The notes under the pieces were generated by a model, which was not told the DNA's origin, did no database searches, and was given only the letters and a program-made list of their open reading frames with translations. From Zoogloeaceae bacterium (GTDB taxonomy: Bacteria; Pseudomonadota; Gammaproteobacteria; Burkholderiales; Rhodocyclaceae), in assembly GCA_031290955.1 (NCBI GenBank), contig JAISLJ010000056.1, positions 1 through 5,490 on the forward strand: 5,490 nucleotides of DNA, read 5' to 3'. The stretch's first letter is position 1. Every line of letters starts with the position of its first letter. Of the stretch, positions 1 to 5,426 are shown piece by piece. Both the position numbers and the translations under genes were made by a program.

Positions 1-8
1 GTTCGACG

Positions 9-25
9 CGGCGGCGAAGCCGCCG
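9..25. repeat. short GC hairpin
   Basis: A 7-bp perfect stem (9-15 with 19-25) closes a GAA triloop. No T-run follows, so it is not a classical intrinsic terminator. It is the first of several palindromes in the left end and may be part of a REP-like array or the tail of an upstream transcription unit outside the window. Confidence 0.45.
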
Positions 26-55
26 GAAATATTGCTCGAGCTACGCGACGAGGCA

Positions 56-74
56 ATCCAGGCGGCGCCTGGAT
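56..74. repeat. 19-bp near-perfect palindrome
   Basis: Two 9-base arms (56-64 and 66-74) are exact reverse complements around one central base. The sequence GCAATCCA at its left edge has its partner TGGATTGC in the next element (109-116), so the two palindromes may be parts of one larger repeat unit. Confidence 0.55.
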
Positions 75-111
75 ATTCTGAAACGACAAAGCGCCTTCCA
101 CGTCTGTCTGG

Positions 112-139
112 ATTGCCGCGGGCCTTCGGCCCTCGCAAT
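112..139. repeat. dispersed-repeat-like hairpin (ATTGC ... GCAAT)
   Basis: Outer arms ATTGC (112-116) and GCAAT (135-139) flank an inner stem GGGCC/GGCCC with a TTC loop. On the reverse strand it begins CGTCATTGCGAGG and runs to GCAATCC, a pattern I recognise as recurring in intergenic repeats of many bacterial genomes. The sequence shows the hairpin; the dispersed nature is from general knowledge and cannot be tested in one window. Confidence 0.5.
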
Positions 140-194
140 GACGAGGGGCGGGACGTGGTCGCCCAAGGGGACACCCGCTTGCGCGCCGCACGGC

Positions 195-241
195 CACAGG
201 GGGCCACCCCTACGGAGACCGCGTAGGGACAGGCCCCCGTG
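195..241. repeat. long imperfect inverted repeat
   Basis: The outer stem pairs 195-205 with 232-241, with one bulged A at 198. After a small internal loop, an inner stem pairs 208-214 with 222-228 around a 7-base loop. That is 17 paired positions in a 47-base element. It resembles the GTAGGGACAGGCCCCC-type intergenic repeat seen in GC-rich environmental proteobacteria. No transposase is attached. Confidence 0.5.
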
Positions 242-255
242 CCTGCCCGTGCCCG

Positions 256-361
256 GAACGAAACGCCCGTTTCCCAACCCTCTTTTACGACATCTGTGTA
301 TGCGATAGCCCTGCGATGCGGAACCCACCGTCGAAACGAAGCCGGGAAACGGGCCGCGTTC
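256..361. repeat. 106-bp segment bracketed by inverted repeats
   Basis: The arm GCCCGTTTCCC (265-275) is the exact reverse complement of 344-354. Outside it, GAACG (256-260) is the reverse complement of CGTTC (357-361). The interior (276-343) has no recognisable gene. The layout resembles a small MITE-like element or the eroded ends of an insertion sequence, but I cannot see target-site duplications. Confidence 0.35.
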
Positions 362-383
362 ATCCTGTGGAACGCCATGCCGC

Positions 384-557
384 TTACCTGCTTTCATCGA
401 TGATGCGCCGAAGGATTCCGGTCTGCCGCTGGAATTCGAGGTGAAGCAGGCCACCTGTTGCGGACTCATCCCCCTCGGCGAGCTTGGCAAAGCTCCACAG
501 ACGCTCGAGGACGAGAAACGGATGTTCCAACTCGGCCCGGACTTGCGACTTGCGGTC
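384..557 (-). pseudogene. possible IS5-family transposase C-terminal relic
   Basis: Read on the minus strand, codons from 557 down to 480 give DRKSQVRAELEHPF followed by LVLERLWSFAKL. This resembles the conserved IS5-family C-terminal stretch R-A-(K/R)-V-E-H-P-F-R-V-I-K-R-x-F-G-F-x-K. About 20 residues later ATGGLLHL, and then LRR, fall nearly where IS5 transposases have NTAxLLTL and RR. The frame ends at 384-386. Typical features are altered: the lysine and the FG motif are lost, the RYRGLxKN segment is not recognisable, and there is no upstream catalytic domain. I infer a decayed fragment. The match is from memory of the family, so chance similarity remains possible. Confidence 0.35.
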
Positions 558-591
558 AGGAGTGCCGGATGACGCGGATTCCGCTTTTCCG

Positions 592-618
592 CGGTGCAAC
601 ATGTGCGAGATTGGTGCG
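592..618 (+). promoter_or_regulatory. candidate NtrC-type enhancer half-sites
   Basis: Two half-sites, CGGTGCA (592-598) and TGGTGCG (612-618), match the right arm of the NtrC consensus (TGCACCA-N3-TGGTGCA) at 6 of 7 positions each. They sit exactly 20 bp apart. The left arms are poor (2 of 7 and 4 of 7). Lying about 125-150 bp upstream of the predicted sigma-54 start, they are in the usual enhancer range. This is suggestive only. Confidence 0.3.
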
Positions 619-674
619 ATCCGTGACCCGCGCGGTGTGCGCGAGGCCACCGGGAAACACGGAATGAACAGTAA

Positions 675-687
675 TATCAATATGTTG
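675..687 (+). promoter_or_regulatory. IHF binding site candidate
   Basis: TATCAATATGTTG matches the IHF consensus WATCAANNNNTTR at every fixed position, inside a locally AT-rich stretch. It lies about 28 bp upstream of the -24 element, between the enhancer region and the promoter. In many sigma-54 promoters IHF bends DNA at this position so that the activator can reach the polymerase. Confidence 0.55.
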
Positions 688-709
688 CAGCAATGCCCGC
701 TGTTTTTTT
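687..709 (+). terminator. weak hairpin followed by T7
   Basis: CAGC (688-691) pairs with GCTG (699-702) across a 7-base loop, extendable by one G-T pair, and is followed by seven T (703-709). The stem is too short for a confident intrinsic terminator. It could block stray readthrough from upstream into the operon, or simply be AT-rich promoter DNA. Confidence 0.2.
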
Positions 710-714
710 GAAAG

Positions 715-730
715 TGGCACGTCGATTGCT
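715..730 (+). promoter_or_regulatory. sigma-54 (RpoN) -24/-12 promoter
   Basis: TGGCACG-TCGA-TTGCT matches the sigma-54 consensus TGGCACG-N4-TTGCW completely. The invariant GG (716-717) and GC (728-729) are separated by exactly 10 bases. Transcription should start near 741, giving a leader of about 106 nt before the binding-protein gene. Sigma-54 promoters need an enhancer-binding activator; NtrC is the obvious candidate given the nitrogen-scavenging genes downstream. A sigma-70-like pair (TTGAAA 708-713, TTTAAC 731-736, 17-bp spacer) overlaps it, but its -10 match is weaker. Confidence 0.8.
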
Positions 731-804
731 TTTAACCGGCCACACGGGTCTTGTCGGTTGTGCTGCCCCGAGAGAAGCATCCCCGTCTATTGAACGCCCC
801 CGCG

Positions 805-834
805 CCGTTATCCATTTTTACCAACCGTTACCAC
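805..834 (+). promoter_or_regulatory. direct repeat in the 5' leader
   Basis: CCGTTATCCA (805-814) recurs as CCGTTACCAC (825-834), start to start exactly 20 bp, about two helical turns. It lies just upstream of the Shine-Dalgarno sequence of the first gene. It could be an operator for a local regulator or an mRNA element; no regulator gene is visible here. Confidence 0.2.
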
Positions 835-835
835 T

Positions 836-840
836 GGAGA
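836..840 (+). promoter_or_regulatory. ribosome binding site of the binding-protein gene
   Basis: GGAGA lies 6 bases before the ATG at 847. It decides the start: the same frame is open from an ATG at 751, but that would put a non-signal-like extension of 32 residues in front of a textbook Sec signal peptide. Confidence 0.75.
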
Positions 841-846
841 AGTTCC

Positions 847-1638
847 ATGAGCAGCAAATGTTTCTTTCGCACCCTGGCGCTGGTCGGCGCCGTGGCCCTT
901 GGATCGCTCGCGCCGGTAGCCAAGGCCGACGTCCTGGACAACATCGTCAAATCCGGCACGATCAAGGTCGCCGTGCCGCAGGATTTCCCGCCGTTCGGCA
1001 CTGTCGGCTCGGACATGAAGCCGAGCGGCTACGATATCGATGTCGCCAACCTGATCGGCAAGGAGTTGGGCTCCAAGGTCGAACTCGTTCCGGTGTCCAG
1101 CGGCAACCGCGTGCCTTTCCTGACCACCGGCAAGGTCGATCTGGTCATTTCAAGCATGGGCAAGAATGCCGAGCGCGAGAAAGTCATCGATTTTTCAATC
1201 GCTTATGCGCCTTTCTTCAATGGTGTATTCGGCCCGGATGACATCAAGGTCGCCAAGGTCGAGGAACTTGCCGGCAAGACCATCTCGGTCACGCGCGGTT
1301 CGGTCGAGGATCTCGAACTGTCCAGGATCGCTCCGTCCGATGCCGTGATCAAGCGCTTCGAGGACAACAACGCGACGATTACCGCCTATCTTTCCGGTCA
1401 GACGCAACTCATCGCCACCGGCAACGTGGTTGCCGCCTCGGTAAACGAGCGCAGCAAGCTGCGCCGCCTGTCGACCAAGTTCCTGGTCAAGAATTCGCCG
1501 TGCTACGTGGGGCTGGCCAAGGGTGAAACGGCGCTGCAGGCAAGGGTCAACGAGATCATCGCCAAGGCCAGGAAGAACGGCGCACTGAACGAGATATCGC
1601 AGCGCTGGCTGCATGCCCAGTTGCCGGCAGACCTTTGA
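847..1638 (+). CDS. periplasmic solute-binding protein of an ABC importer, family 3 (polar amino acid type)
   Basis: This 263-residue protein captures the substrate in the periplasm and delivers it to the permeases encoded next. Residues 1-27 form a Sec signal peptide with a basic start, a hydrophobic core and an A-K-A cleavage site before Asp28. The mature part has the family 3 (SBP_bac_3) pattern: GTIKVAV near the N-terminus, GYDIDV at 61-66, NRVPFL with Arg88, GKVDLVISSMG, and E109-R110 followed by KVIDFS. Arg110 corresponds to the arginine that binds the ligand carboxylate in GlnH and HisJ. In lobe 2, where these proteins have an aspartate for the alpha-amino group, this one reads T191-G192-N193, so that aspartate appears missing. 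With allantoicase in the same operon I infer a ureide ligand, probably allantoate. An ordinary amino acid or another carboxylate remains possible. Confidence 0.92.
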   Translation: MSSKCFFRTLALVGAVALGSLAPVAKADVLDNIVKSGTIKVAVPQDFPPFGTVGSDMKPSGYDIDVANLIGKELGSKVELVPVSSGNRVPFLTTGKVDLVISSMGKNAEREKVIDFSIAYAPFFNGVFGPDDIKVAKVEELAGKTISVTRGSVEDLELSRIAPSDAVIKRFEDNNATITAYLSGQTQLIATGNVVAASVNERSKLRRLSTKFLVKNSPCYVGLAKGETALQARVNEIIAKARKNGALNEISQRWLHAQLPADL

Positions 1639-1640
1639 CC

Positions 1641-1687
1641 CGCGCGCCGCGCTCGTCCGCCCGGCCTGCGCCGCCGGGCGGCGCGCG
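1641..1687 (+). promoter_or_regulatory. strong intercistronic stem-loop
   Basis: The 61-base gap between the binding-protein and permease genes folds strongly. CCGCCCGGC (1657-1665) is the exact complement of 1673-1681 around a 7-base loop, and CGCGCGCCGC (1641-1650) is the exact complement of 1678-1687. The two stems share bases 1678-1681, so they either stack with a bulge or compete. There is no T-run, so it is not a classic terminator. In ABC operons such as malEFG, hairpins at this position protect the upstream mRNA and lower downstream expression, giving excess binding protein. The stem also ends at the weak ribosome site of the next gene. Confidence 0.6.
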
Positions 1688-1699
1688 AGATTCGTCGTC

Positions 1700-2371
1700 A
1701 TGGCCTACCAATTCGATTTTACCTTCGTTCCCGATTACGCCGGGATGCTTGCCCAGGGCGTCGTCTACACACTCGGGCTGACTGTCGTTGGCGGAACGCT
1801 TGGCATCCTGATCGGGATCGGCGGCGCCCTCAGCCGTACCTGGGACACGCGGCCGTTCGGCGAACTGTTCCGCTATTACGTCGAACTGTTCCGCAACACG
1901 CCGTTCCTGGTGCAATTGTTCCTGATCTTCTTCGGTCTGCCATCGCTCGGCATCAAGCTCGCCGGATGGCAGGCCGCCATCCTGGCGATGGTGCTCAATC
2001 TCGGCGCATACAGCACCGAGATCATCCGCGCCGGATTGCAGGCCACCCCGCGCGGGCAGATCGAGGCCGCCGACTCGCTCGCCCTCACGCGCTGGCAGAT
2101 TTTCCTGCATGTCATGCTGCGCCCGGCGTTGCGCAAGGTCTGGCCGGCACTTTCCAGCCAGGTCGTCATCACCATGCTCGGATCGTCCGTGTGTTCCCAG
2201 ATCGCCGCCGAGGAACTGACCTTCGTCGCCAACTTCATCCAGTCGCGCAACTTCCGTGCCTTCGAAACCTACTTTCTGACCACGGCGCTGTATTTCGCGC
2301 TGGCCCTGCTCGTCCGCCAGGCGATGCATCTGGTCGGCCGCTACCTGATCGTGCGGAGACCGTCGCCATGA
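1700..2371 (+). CDS. ABC importer permease 1 (polar amino acid type)
   Basis: This 223-residue inner-membrane protein is one half of the transport channel. It starts hydrophobic, with a first helix at about residues 17-44, then ELFRNTPFLVQLF, the family hallmark of polar amino acid permeases. Further helices lie at about 70-85, 90-112 and 188-208. The cytoplasmic EAA loop, which docks on the ATPase, starts at E122-A123-A124 (EAADSLALT) and ends HVMLRPAL. The usual Gly of EAA-x3-G is Ala, and the usual LP is shifted to LRP. The start at 1700 is chosen because protein homology begins there and GAGA at 1687-1690 lies 9 bases upstream; the frame is open further left, but that stretch is the intercistronic hairpin. 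The stop overlaps the next gene's ATG, so translation is probably coupled. Confidence 0.9.
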   Translation: MAYQFDFTFVPDYAGMLAQGVVYTLGLTVVGGTLGILIGIGGALSRTWDTRPFGELFRYYVELFRNTPFLVQLFLIFFGLPSLGIKLAGWQAAILAMVLNLGAYSTEIIRAGLQATPRGQIEAADSLALTRWQIFLHVMLRPALRKVWPALSSQVVITMLGSSVCSQIAAEELTFVANFIQSRNFRAFETYFLTTALYFALALLVRQAMHLVGRYLIVRRPSP

Positions 2372-3018
2372 TGTCGTTTTCGCTGTGGGACATCGTGCGC
2401 AATCTGCTGGTCGGCGGCGCGCTCACCCTGCTGCTTTCGCTGGCGGCTTTCGTGCTCGGCGGCGCCACCGGGCTGGCCGTGCTGCTGGCCCGCATCGGCA
2501 GGCGGCGCGCGCCGCGCGCGCTGGCGCGGATGTACATCGAACTGTTCCAGGGTACGCCGCTCCTGCTGCAATTGTTCACTCTGTTCTTCGGATTATCGCT
2601 GTTCGGCCTGGACGTGCCGGCGTGGCTGGCGGCCGGGTTGGGCTTGACGCTGTTTACCAGCGCTTTTCTCGCCGAGATATGGCGCGGCTGTGTCGAAGCG
2701 GTGCCGCGCGGGCAATGGGAGGCGAGCGCTTGCCTGGCTTTGACCTACCGGGAGCAGATGCGCCACGTGATCCTGCCGCAGGCCATGCGCCTGGCCGTCG
2801 CGCCAACCGTTGGCTTTGCCGTGCAGGTGGTCAAGAGCACCGCCGTCACCTCGATCATCGGTTTCACCGAATTGACCAAGACCGGCTCGATGATCGCCAA
2901 CGCCACCTATCAGCCGTTCCTGGTTTACAGCCTGGTGGCGCTCGGCTATTTCGTCCTCTGCTACCCGCTCTCCCACTACGCAAAATCGCTGGAAAGGAGG
3001 CTCCATGCCGCTCGTTAG
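2368..3018 (+). CDS. ABC importer permease 2 (polar amino acid type)
   Basis: This 216-residue inner-membrane protein is the partner half of the channel. It has an N-terminal helix at about residues 10-42, then ELFQGTPLLLQLFTLFFG, which parallels permease 1 closely. The EAA loop begins at E118 (EASACLALT) and ends HVILPQAM, a canonical I-L-P ending, while the loop glycine is again Ala. A conserved VVKSTAVTSIIG segment follows near residues 153-164, and a last helix runs at about 185-205. The start at 2368 overlaps the previous stop as ATGA and has GGAGA at 2355-2359, 8 bases upstream; a second ATG at 2371 is possible but worse spaced. Two different permeases imply a heterodimeric channel, as in HisQM. 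Confidence 0.91.
   Translation: MMSFSLWDIVRNLLVGGALTLLLSLAAFVLGGATGLAVLLARIGRRRAPRALARMYIELFQGTPLLLQLFTLFFGLSLFGLDVPAWLAAGLGLTLFTSAFLAEIWRGCVEAVPRGQWEASACLALTYREQMRHVILPQAMRLAVAPTVGFAVQVVKSTAVTSIIGFTELTKTGSMIANATYQPFLVYSLVALGYFVLCYPLSHYAKSLERRLHAAR
2993..3000 (+). promoter_or_regulatory. ribosome binding site of the ATPase gene
   Basis: AAAGGAGG lies inside the end of the permease 2 gene, 4 bases before the ATG at 3005. It is a near-perfect Shine-Dalgarno sequence and fixes the start, giving a 14-base overlap between the two genes. Confidence 0.8.
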
Positions 3019-3742
3019 CACCCGCCGCCTGCACAAATTCTTCGGCAGGAATCACGTCCTGCGCGGCATCAAGCTCGACGTCGAGGAAAGTGAAGTCATC
3101 GCCATCGTCGGCCGCAGCGGCTCCGGCAAGAGTACCTTGCTGCGCACCCTCAACGGGCTGGAAAACATCGACGACGGCACCATCGAGGTCGACGGGACGG
3201 TACTGCAAGTCGACCACGACGATCCAGGCGCGCTGCGCGCGTTGCGCCAGAAGGTCGGCATGGTCTTCCAGCAATTCAACCTGTTCCCGCACCTTTCCAC
3301 CGGGCAGAACGTGACGCTCGCGCCCAGGGTAGTCAAACGCACGCCGCGCGAAGAGGCCGAGGACATCGCCCGGCGCATGCTGGAGCGCGTCGGCCTGGGC
3401 GAGAAGTTCGACGCGTTTCCCGACCAGCTTTCCGGCGGCCAGCAGCAGCGCGTGGCGATCGCCCGCGCGCTGGCCATGTCGCCCAAAGTGCTGCTGTGCG
3501 ACGAGATCACCTCGGCGCTGGACCCGGAACTGGTCAACGAAGTCCTGAGCGTCGTGCGCCAGCTTGCCGACGAAGGCATGACGCTGATCATGGTGACGCA
3601 CGAAATGCGCTTCGCACGCGAAGTCAGTGACAGGCTGGTTTTCATGCACGAAGGCCGCATCCATGAATCCGGCTCCCCGCAAGAAATGTTTTCGAACCCG
3701 ACGACCCCGGAATTCGCCAGCTTCATCGGATCGTTGAATTGA
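3005..3742 (+). CDS. ABC importer ATP-binding protein (polar amino acid type)
   Basis: This 245-residue ATPase powers the importer from the cytoplasmic face of the inner membrane. All nucleotide-binding motifs are present and in order: Walker A GRSGSGKST (36-44), Q-loop with FQQFNLFPHL (Q89/Q90), ABC signature LSGGQ (142-146), Walker B ending LLCDE (163-167), D-loop SALD (170-173) and the H-loop His199. The usual DEPT after Walker B is DEIT, a variant I recall from this subfamily, so catalysis should be intact. Length and the QQFNLFPHL motif are typical of the GlnQ/HisP/ArtP group. It overlaps permease 2 by 14 bases and ends 10 bases before allantoicase, so importer and enzymes share one transcript. 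Its general role is certain; the substrate is inferred from the operon. Confidence 0.94.
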   Translation: MPLVSTRRLHKFFGRNHVLRGIKLDVEESEVIAIVGRSGSGKSTLLRTLNGLENIDDGTIEVDGTVLQVDHDDPGALRALRQKVGMVFQQFNLFPHLSTGQNVTLAPRVVKRTPREEAEDIARRMLERVGLGEKFDAFPDQLSGGQQQRVAIARALAMSPKVLLCDEITSALDPELVNEVLSVVRQLADEGMTLIMVTHEMRFAREVSDRLVFMHEGRIHESGSPQEMFSNPTTPEFASFIGSLN

Positions 3743-3752
3743 GATTTCCAGG

Positions 3753-4787
3753 ATGACCGCCGCCATGCACACGCCCCGGACCGCCGACCCCGCCGTTCTT
3801 CCTTCCTGGGCCGCGCGCGCCGTCAACCTCGCCGATCCGCGCCTGGGCGGCGAGGCGCTTGCCTGTTCCGACGACTTTTTCGCCCCGATGGCGCGCCTGC
3901 TCGATCCGGGGCCGGCCTGCTTCATCCCCGGCAAGTACGACGACCACGGCAAATGGATGGACGGTTGGGAGAGCCGCAGGAAGCGCGCCGCCGGCCATGA
4001 TTGGTGCATCGTCCGGCTGGGCTGTCCGGGCCGCATCTTCGGTTTCGATTTGGACACCAGCTTCTTCACCGGCAATTACCCGCCGGCCGCGAGCATCGAG
4101 GGCTGCCCGGCGGACGGCGATCCGGACGGTGACCACTGGCGGGCGCTGACGCCGACCGTGGCACTGCAGGGCAATCGCCACCACTTGATCGAAGCCGGCG
4201 GCGCGGGCGATATCGTCTATTCGCACGTGCGGATCAACATCTTTCCCGACGGCGGCCTTGCCCGTCTGCGGGTCTATGGCCAGCCGCTCCCGCAAAACCC
4301 GCAAACCGGTCCGGAAGGGTGGATCGACCTCGCCGCCGCCCGCCACGGTGGACGCGCCGTCGCTTGGAACGACGCGCACTACGGCGCCGCCGCCAACCTG
4401 TTGCTGCCCGGACGCGGCATCGACATGGGCGATGGCTGGGAAACCCGCCGACGGCGTGAACCGGGCCATGACTGGTGCCTCATCGCGCTGGGCATTCCCG
4501 GCACGGTTCTCCGTATCGAGGTCGACACCGCGCATTTCAAAGGCAATTTCCCCGACCGGTGTTCGCTGCAAGCTGCCTGGGCGCCCACGCTCGACGAAGC
4601 GGCGCTACCGGCACAGTCGCAGTTCTGGCCAACGCTGCTGGCGGAAAACGCGCTTGCCGCGGACAGCCTGCGCACGTTCATCGCCGAATGCGACGCACCG
4701 GTCAGCCATGTTCGTTTCAATCTGCATCCCGACGGCGGCGTTTCGCGCCTGCGCCTGTGGGGGCTGCCCGCGCGGGAGGCAAGATGA
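3753..4787 (+). CDS. alc: allantoicase (EC 3.5.3.4)
   Basis: This 344-residue enzyme hydrolyses allantoate to (S)-ureidoglycolate and urea in the cytoplasm. It is built of two homologous allantoicase repeats. The first has GHDWC (His82), FTGNYPP (G107-N108-Y109) and SHVRINIFPDGG (from Ser157). The second repeats these as GHDWC (His239), FKGNFP (G264-N265) and SHVRFNLHPDGG (from Ser318). Length and motifs are typical of the family, with no frameshift or truncation. The start at 3753 has GAGA (3741-3744) 8 bases upstream, overlapping the ATPase stop; an in-frame ATG at 3765 is a possible alternative. The end overlaps the lyase start as ATGA. Allantoinase and urate-oxidation genes are not in the window, so allantoate is the substrate entering this operon. 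Confidence 0.95.
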   Translation: MTAAMHTPRTADPAVLPSWAARAVNLADPRLGGEALACSDDFFAPMARLLDPGPACFIPGKYDDHGKWMDGWESRRKRAAGHDWCIVRLGCPGRIFGFDLDTSFFTGNYPPAASIEGCPADGDPDGDHWRALTPTVALQGNRHHLIEAGGAGDIVYSHVRINIFPDGGLARLRVYGQPLPQNPQTGPEGWIDLAAARHGGRAVAWNDAHYGAAANLLLPGRGIDMGDGWETRRRREPGHDWCLIALGIPGTVLRIEVDTAHFKGNFPDRCSLQAAWAPTLDEAALPAQSQFWPTLLAENALAADSLRTFIAECDAPVSHVRFNLHPDGGVSRLRLWGLPAREAR

Positions 4788-5305
4788 CGCTACGGCCCGC
4801 CGCCCTGAGCCGCGGCGCCTTTGCCCTGTTCGGCGAGATCATCGAGACCGCCCCGGAGCACCGCTCATTCCCGGTCAACGATGGCACGGCCCGGCGCTTC
4901 CACGACCTCGCCCGCCTCGACCCTGGCGAAGGCGGCCGGCTGATCGTCAGCATCTTCCGTGCGCAGCCGCGCCGCTTGCCACTCGCCATCACCATGCTCG
5001 AACGCCACCCCAAGGCATCGCAAGCCTTCATGCCGCTCGGCGGGCAACCGTTCTTCGTGGTCGTCGCGCCACCCGGCGAACATGTCGAAGCGGCAAAGGT
5101 CCGAGCCTTCCTGGCGCATGGCCGGCAGGGCGTCAACTTCGCCCCCGGCGTCTGGCACCATCCACTGCTCGCCCTGCGCGGTGAAAGCGATTTCCTGGTC
5201 ATCGACCGCGATGACCCGACGGGCAATTGCGAGGAACGCCGGATCGAACAGCCGTTGCTGCTGTACCCGGATCCGCAGTCGGAACTCGTTGGCGAGGCGC
5301 TATGA
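4784..5305 (+). CDS. allA: ureidoglycolate lyase (EC 4.3.2.3)
   Basis: This 173-residue enzyme cleaves (S)-ureidoglycolate to glyoxylate and urea, the step directly after allantoicase. Recognisable family blocks are LERHPKASQAFMPLGG (residues 72-87) and GVNFAPGVWHHPL (116-128), with the paired histidines at 125-126, plus a terminal segment with FLVIDRDD. Length is as expected for the AllA cupin-like fold, usually a homodimer. The start overlaps the allantoicase stop (ATGA), and GGGAGG at 4774-4779 lies 4 bases upstream, so translation is coupled. The product urea is handled by urease, whose first subunit gene follows. An amidohydrolase releasing ammonia from ureidoglycolate is an unrelated protein, so the call is fairly firm. 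Confidence 0.94.
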   Translation: MTLRPAALSRGAFALFGEIIETAPEHRSFPVNDGTARRFHDLARLDPGEGGRLIVSIFRAQPRRLPLAITMLERHPKASQAFMPLGGQPFFVVVAPPGEHVEAAKVRAFLAHGRQGVNFAPGVWHHPLLALRGESDFLVIDRDDPTGNCEERRIEQPLLLYPDPQSELVGEAL

Positions 5306-5426
5306 CGCGCAAGAAACACATCCGTCATGCGGCGCCGCCGGGCGAGAGCGGAAACAATGCGCCGGAACGGCGCCAGGCAGGCGCTGGCGGTATGAATTCG
5401 AGATCAACACGACACAAGGAGGCATC
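5306..5426 (+). other. 121-base gap between allA and ureA
   Basis: This is the longest gap inside the operon. It holds two mutually exclusive small hairpins: 5359-5364 with 5368-5373 (GAA loop), and 5371-5376 with 5384-5389 (7-base loop). Neither has a T-run. An ATG at 5302 overlaps the allA stop as ATGA with GAGG at 5294-5297 and opens a 44-codon frame ending at 5436, inside ureA. Its product is low-complexity (rich in R, G, A and H) with weakening third-position GC, so I do not call it a gene. No promoter is obvious. Confidence 0.5.
5416..5422 (+). promoter_or_regulatory. ribosome binding site of ureA
   Basis: AAGGAGG is a full Shine-Dalgarno match 4 bases before the ATG at 5427. It supports the start of the partial urease gamma gene even though only 21 codons are visible. 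Confidence 0.8.

Larger units (their letters stand above)
1..660. other. gene-free upstream region made of repeats and relics
   Basis: I find no intact gene here. Several frames stay open, but they change composition along their length, lack ribosome binding sites, or translate palindromic repeats. The left 241 bases are rich in hairpins. The next 120 bases are bracketed by an inverted repeat. After that comes a possible transposase relic on the minus strand. This looks like a spacer that has collected repeat elements between the unseen upstream gene and the operon promoter. Confidence 0.6.

Noticed and set aside
41..490. 149-codon minus-strand frame
   Set aside because: Its translation runs through the palindromic repeats, is low-complexity and arginine/glycine-rich, and has no recognisable domain.
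309..572. Plus-strand open frame without early ATG, with a protein-like stretch at 393-569
   Set aside because: No usable start codon with a ribosome site, no recognised family, and it lies opposite the transposase-like frame; probably a shadow, though a gene relic cannot be fully excluded.
708..736. Sigma-70 promoter TTGAAA-17-TTTAAC
   Set aside because: It overlaps the sigma-54 element; the -10 matches at only 4 of 6 positions while the -24/-12 match is complete. It might give low basal expression.
751..846. Upstream extension of the binding protein from an ATG at 751
   Set aside because: It would bury the signal peptide behind 32 unrelated residues, lies in the predicted leader, and has no good ribosome site; ATG 847 has GGAGA at 6 bases.
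2368..3018. Longer starts for permease 2 from 1966
   Set aside because: That frame inside permease 1 translates to arginine/histidine-rich non-protein sequence; homology begins at the ATGA overlap.
2864..4075. 403-codon antisense frame over the ATPase gene
   Set aside because: It is the mirror of strongly GC3-biased real genes with complete motifs on the plus strand.
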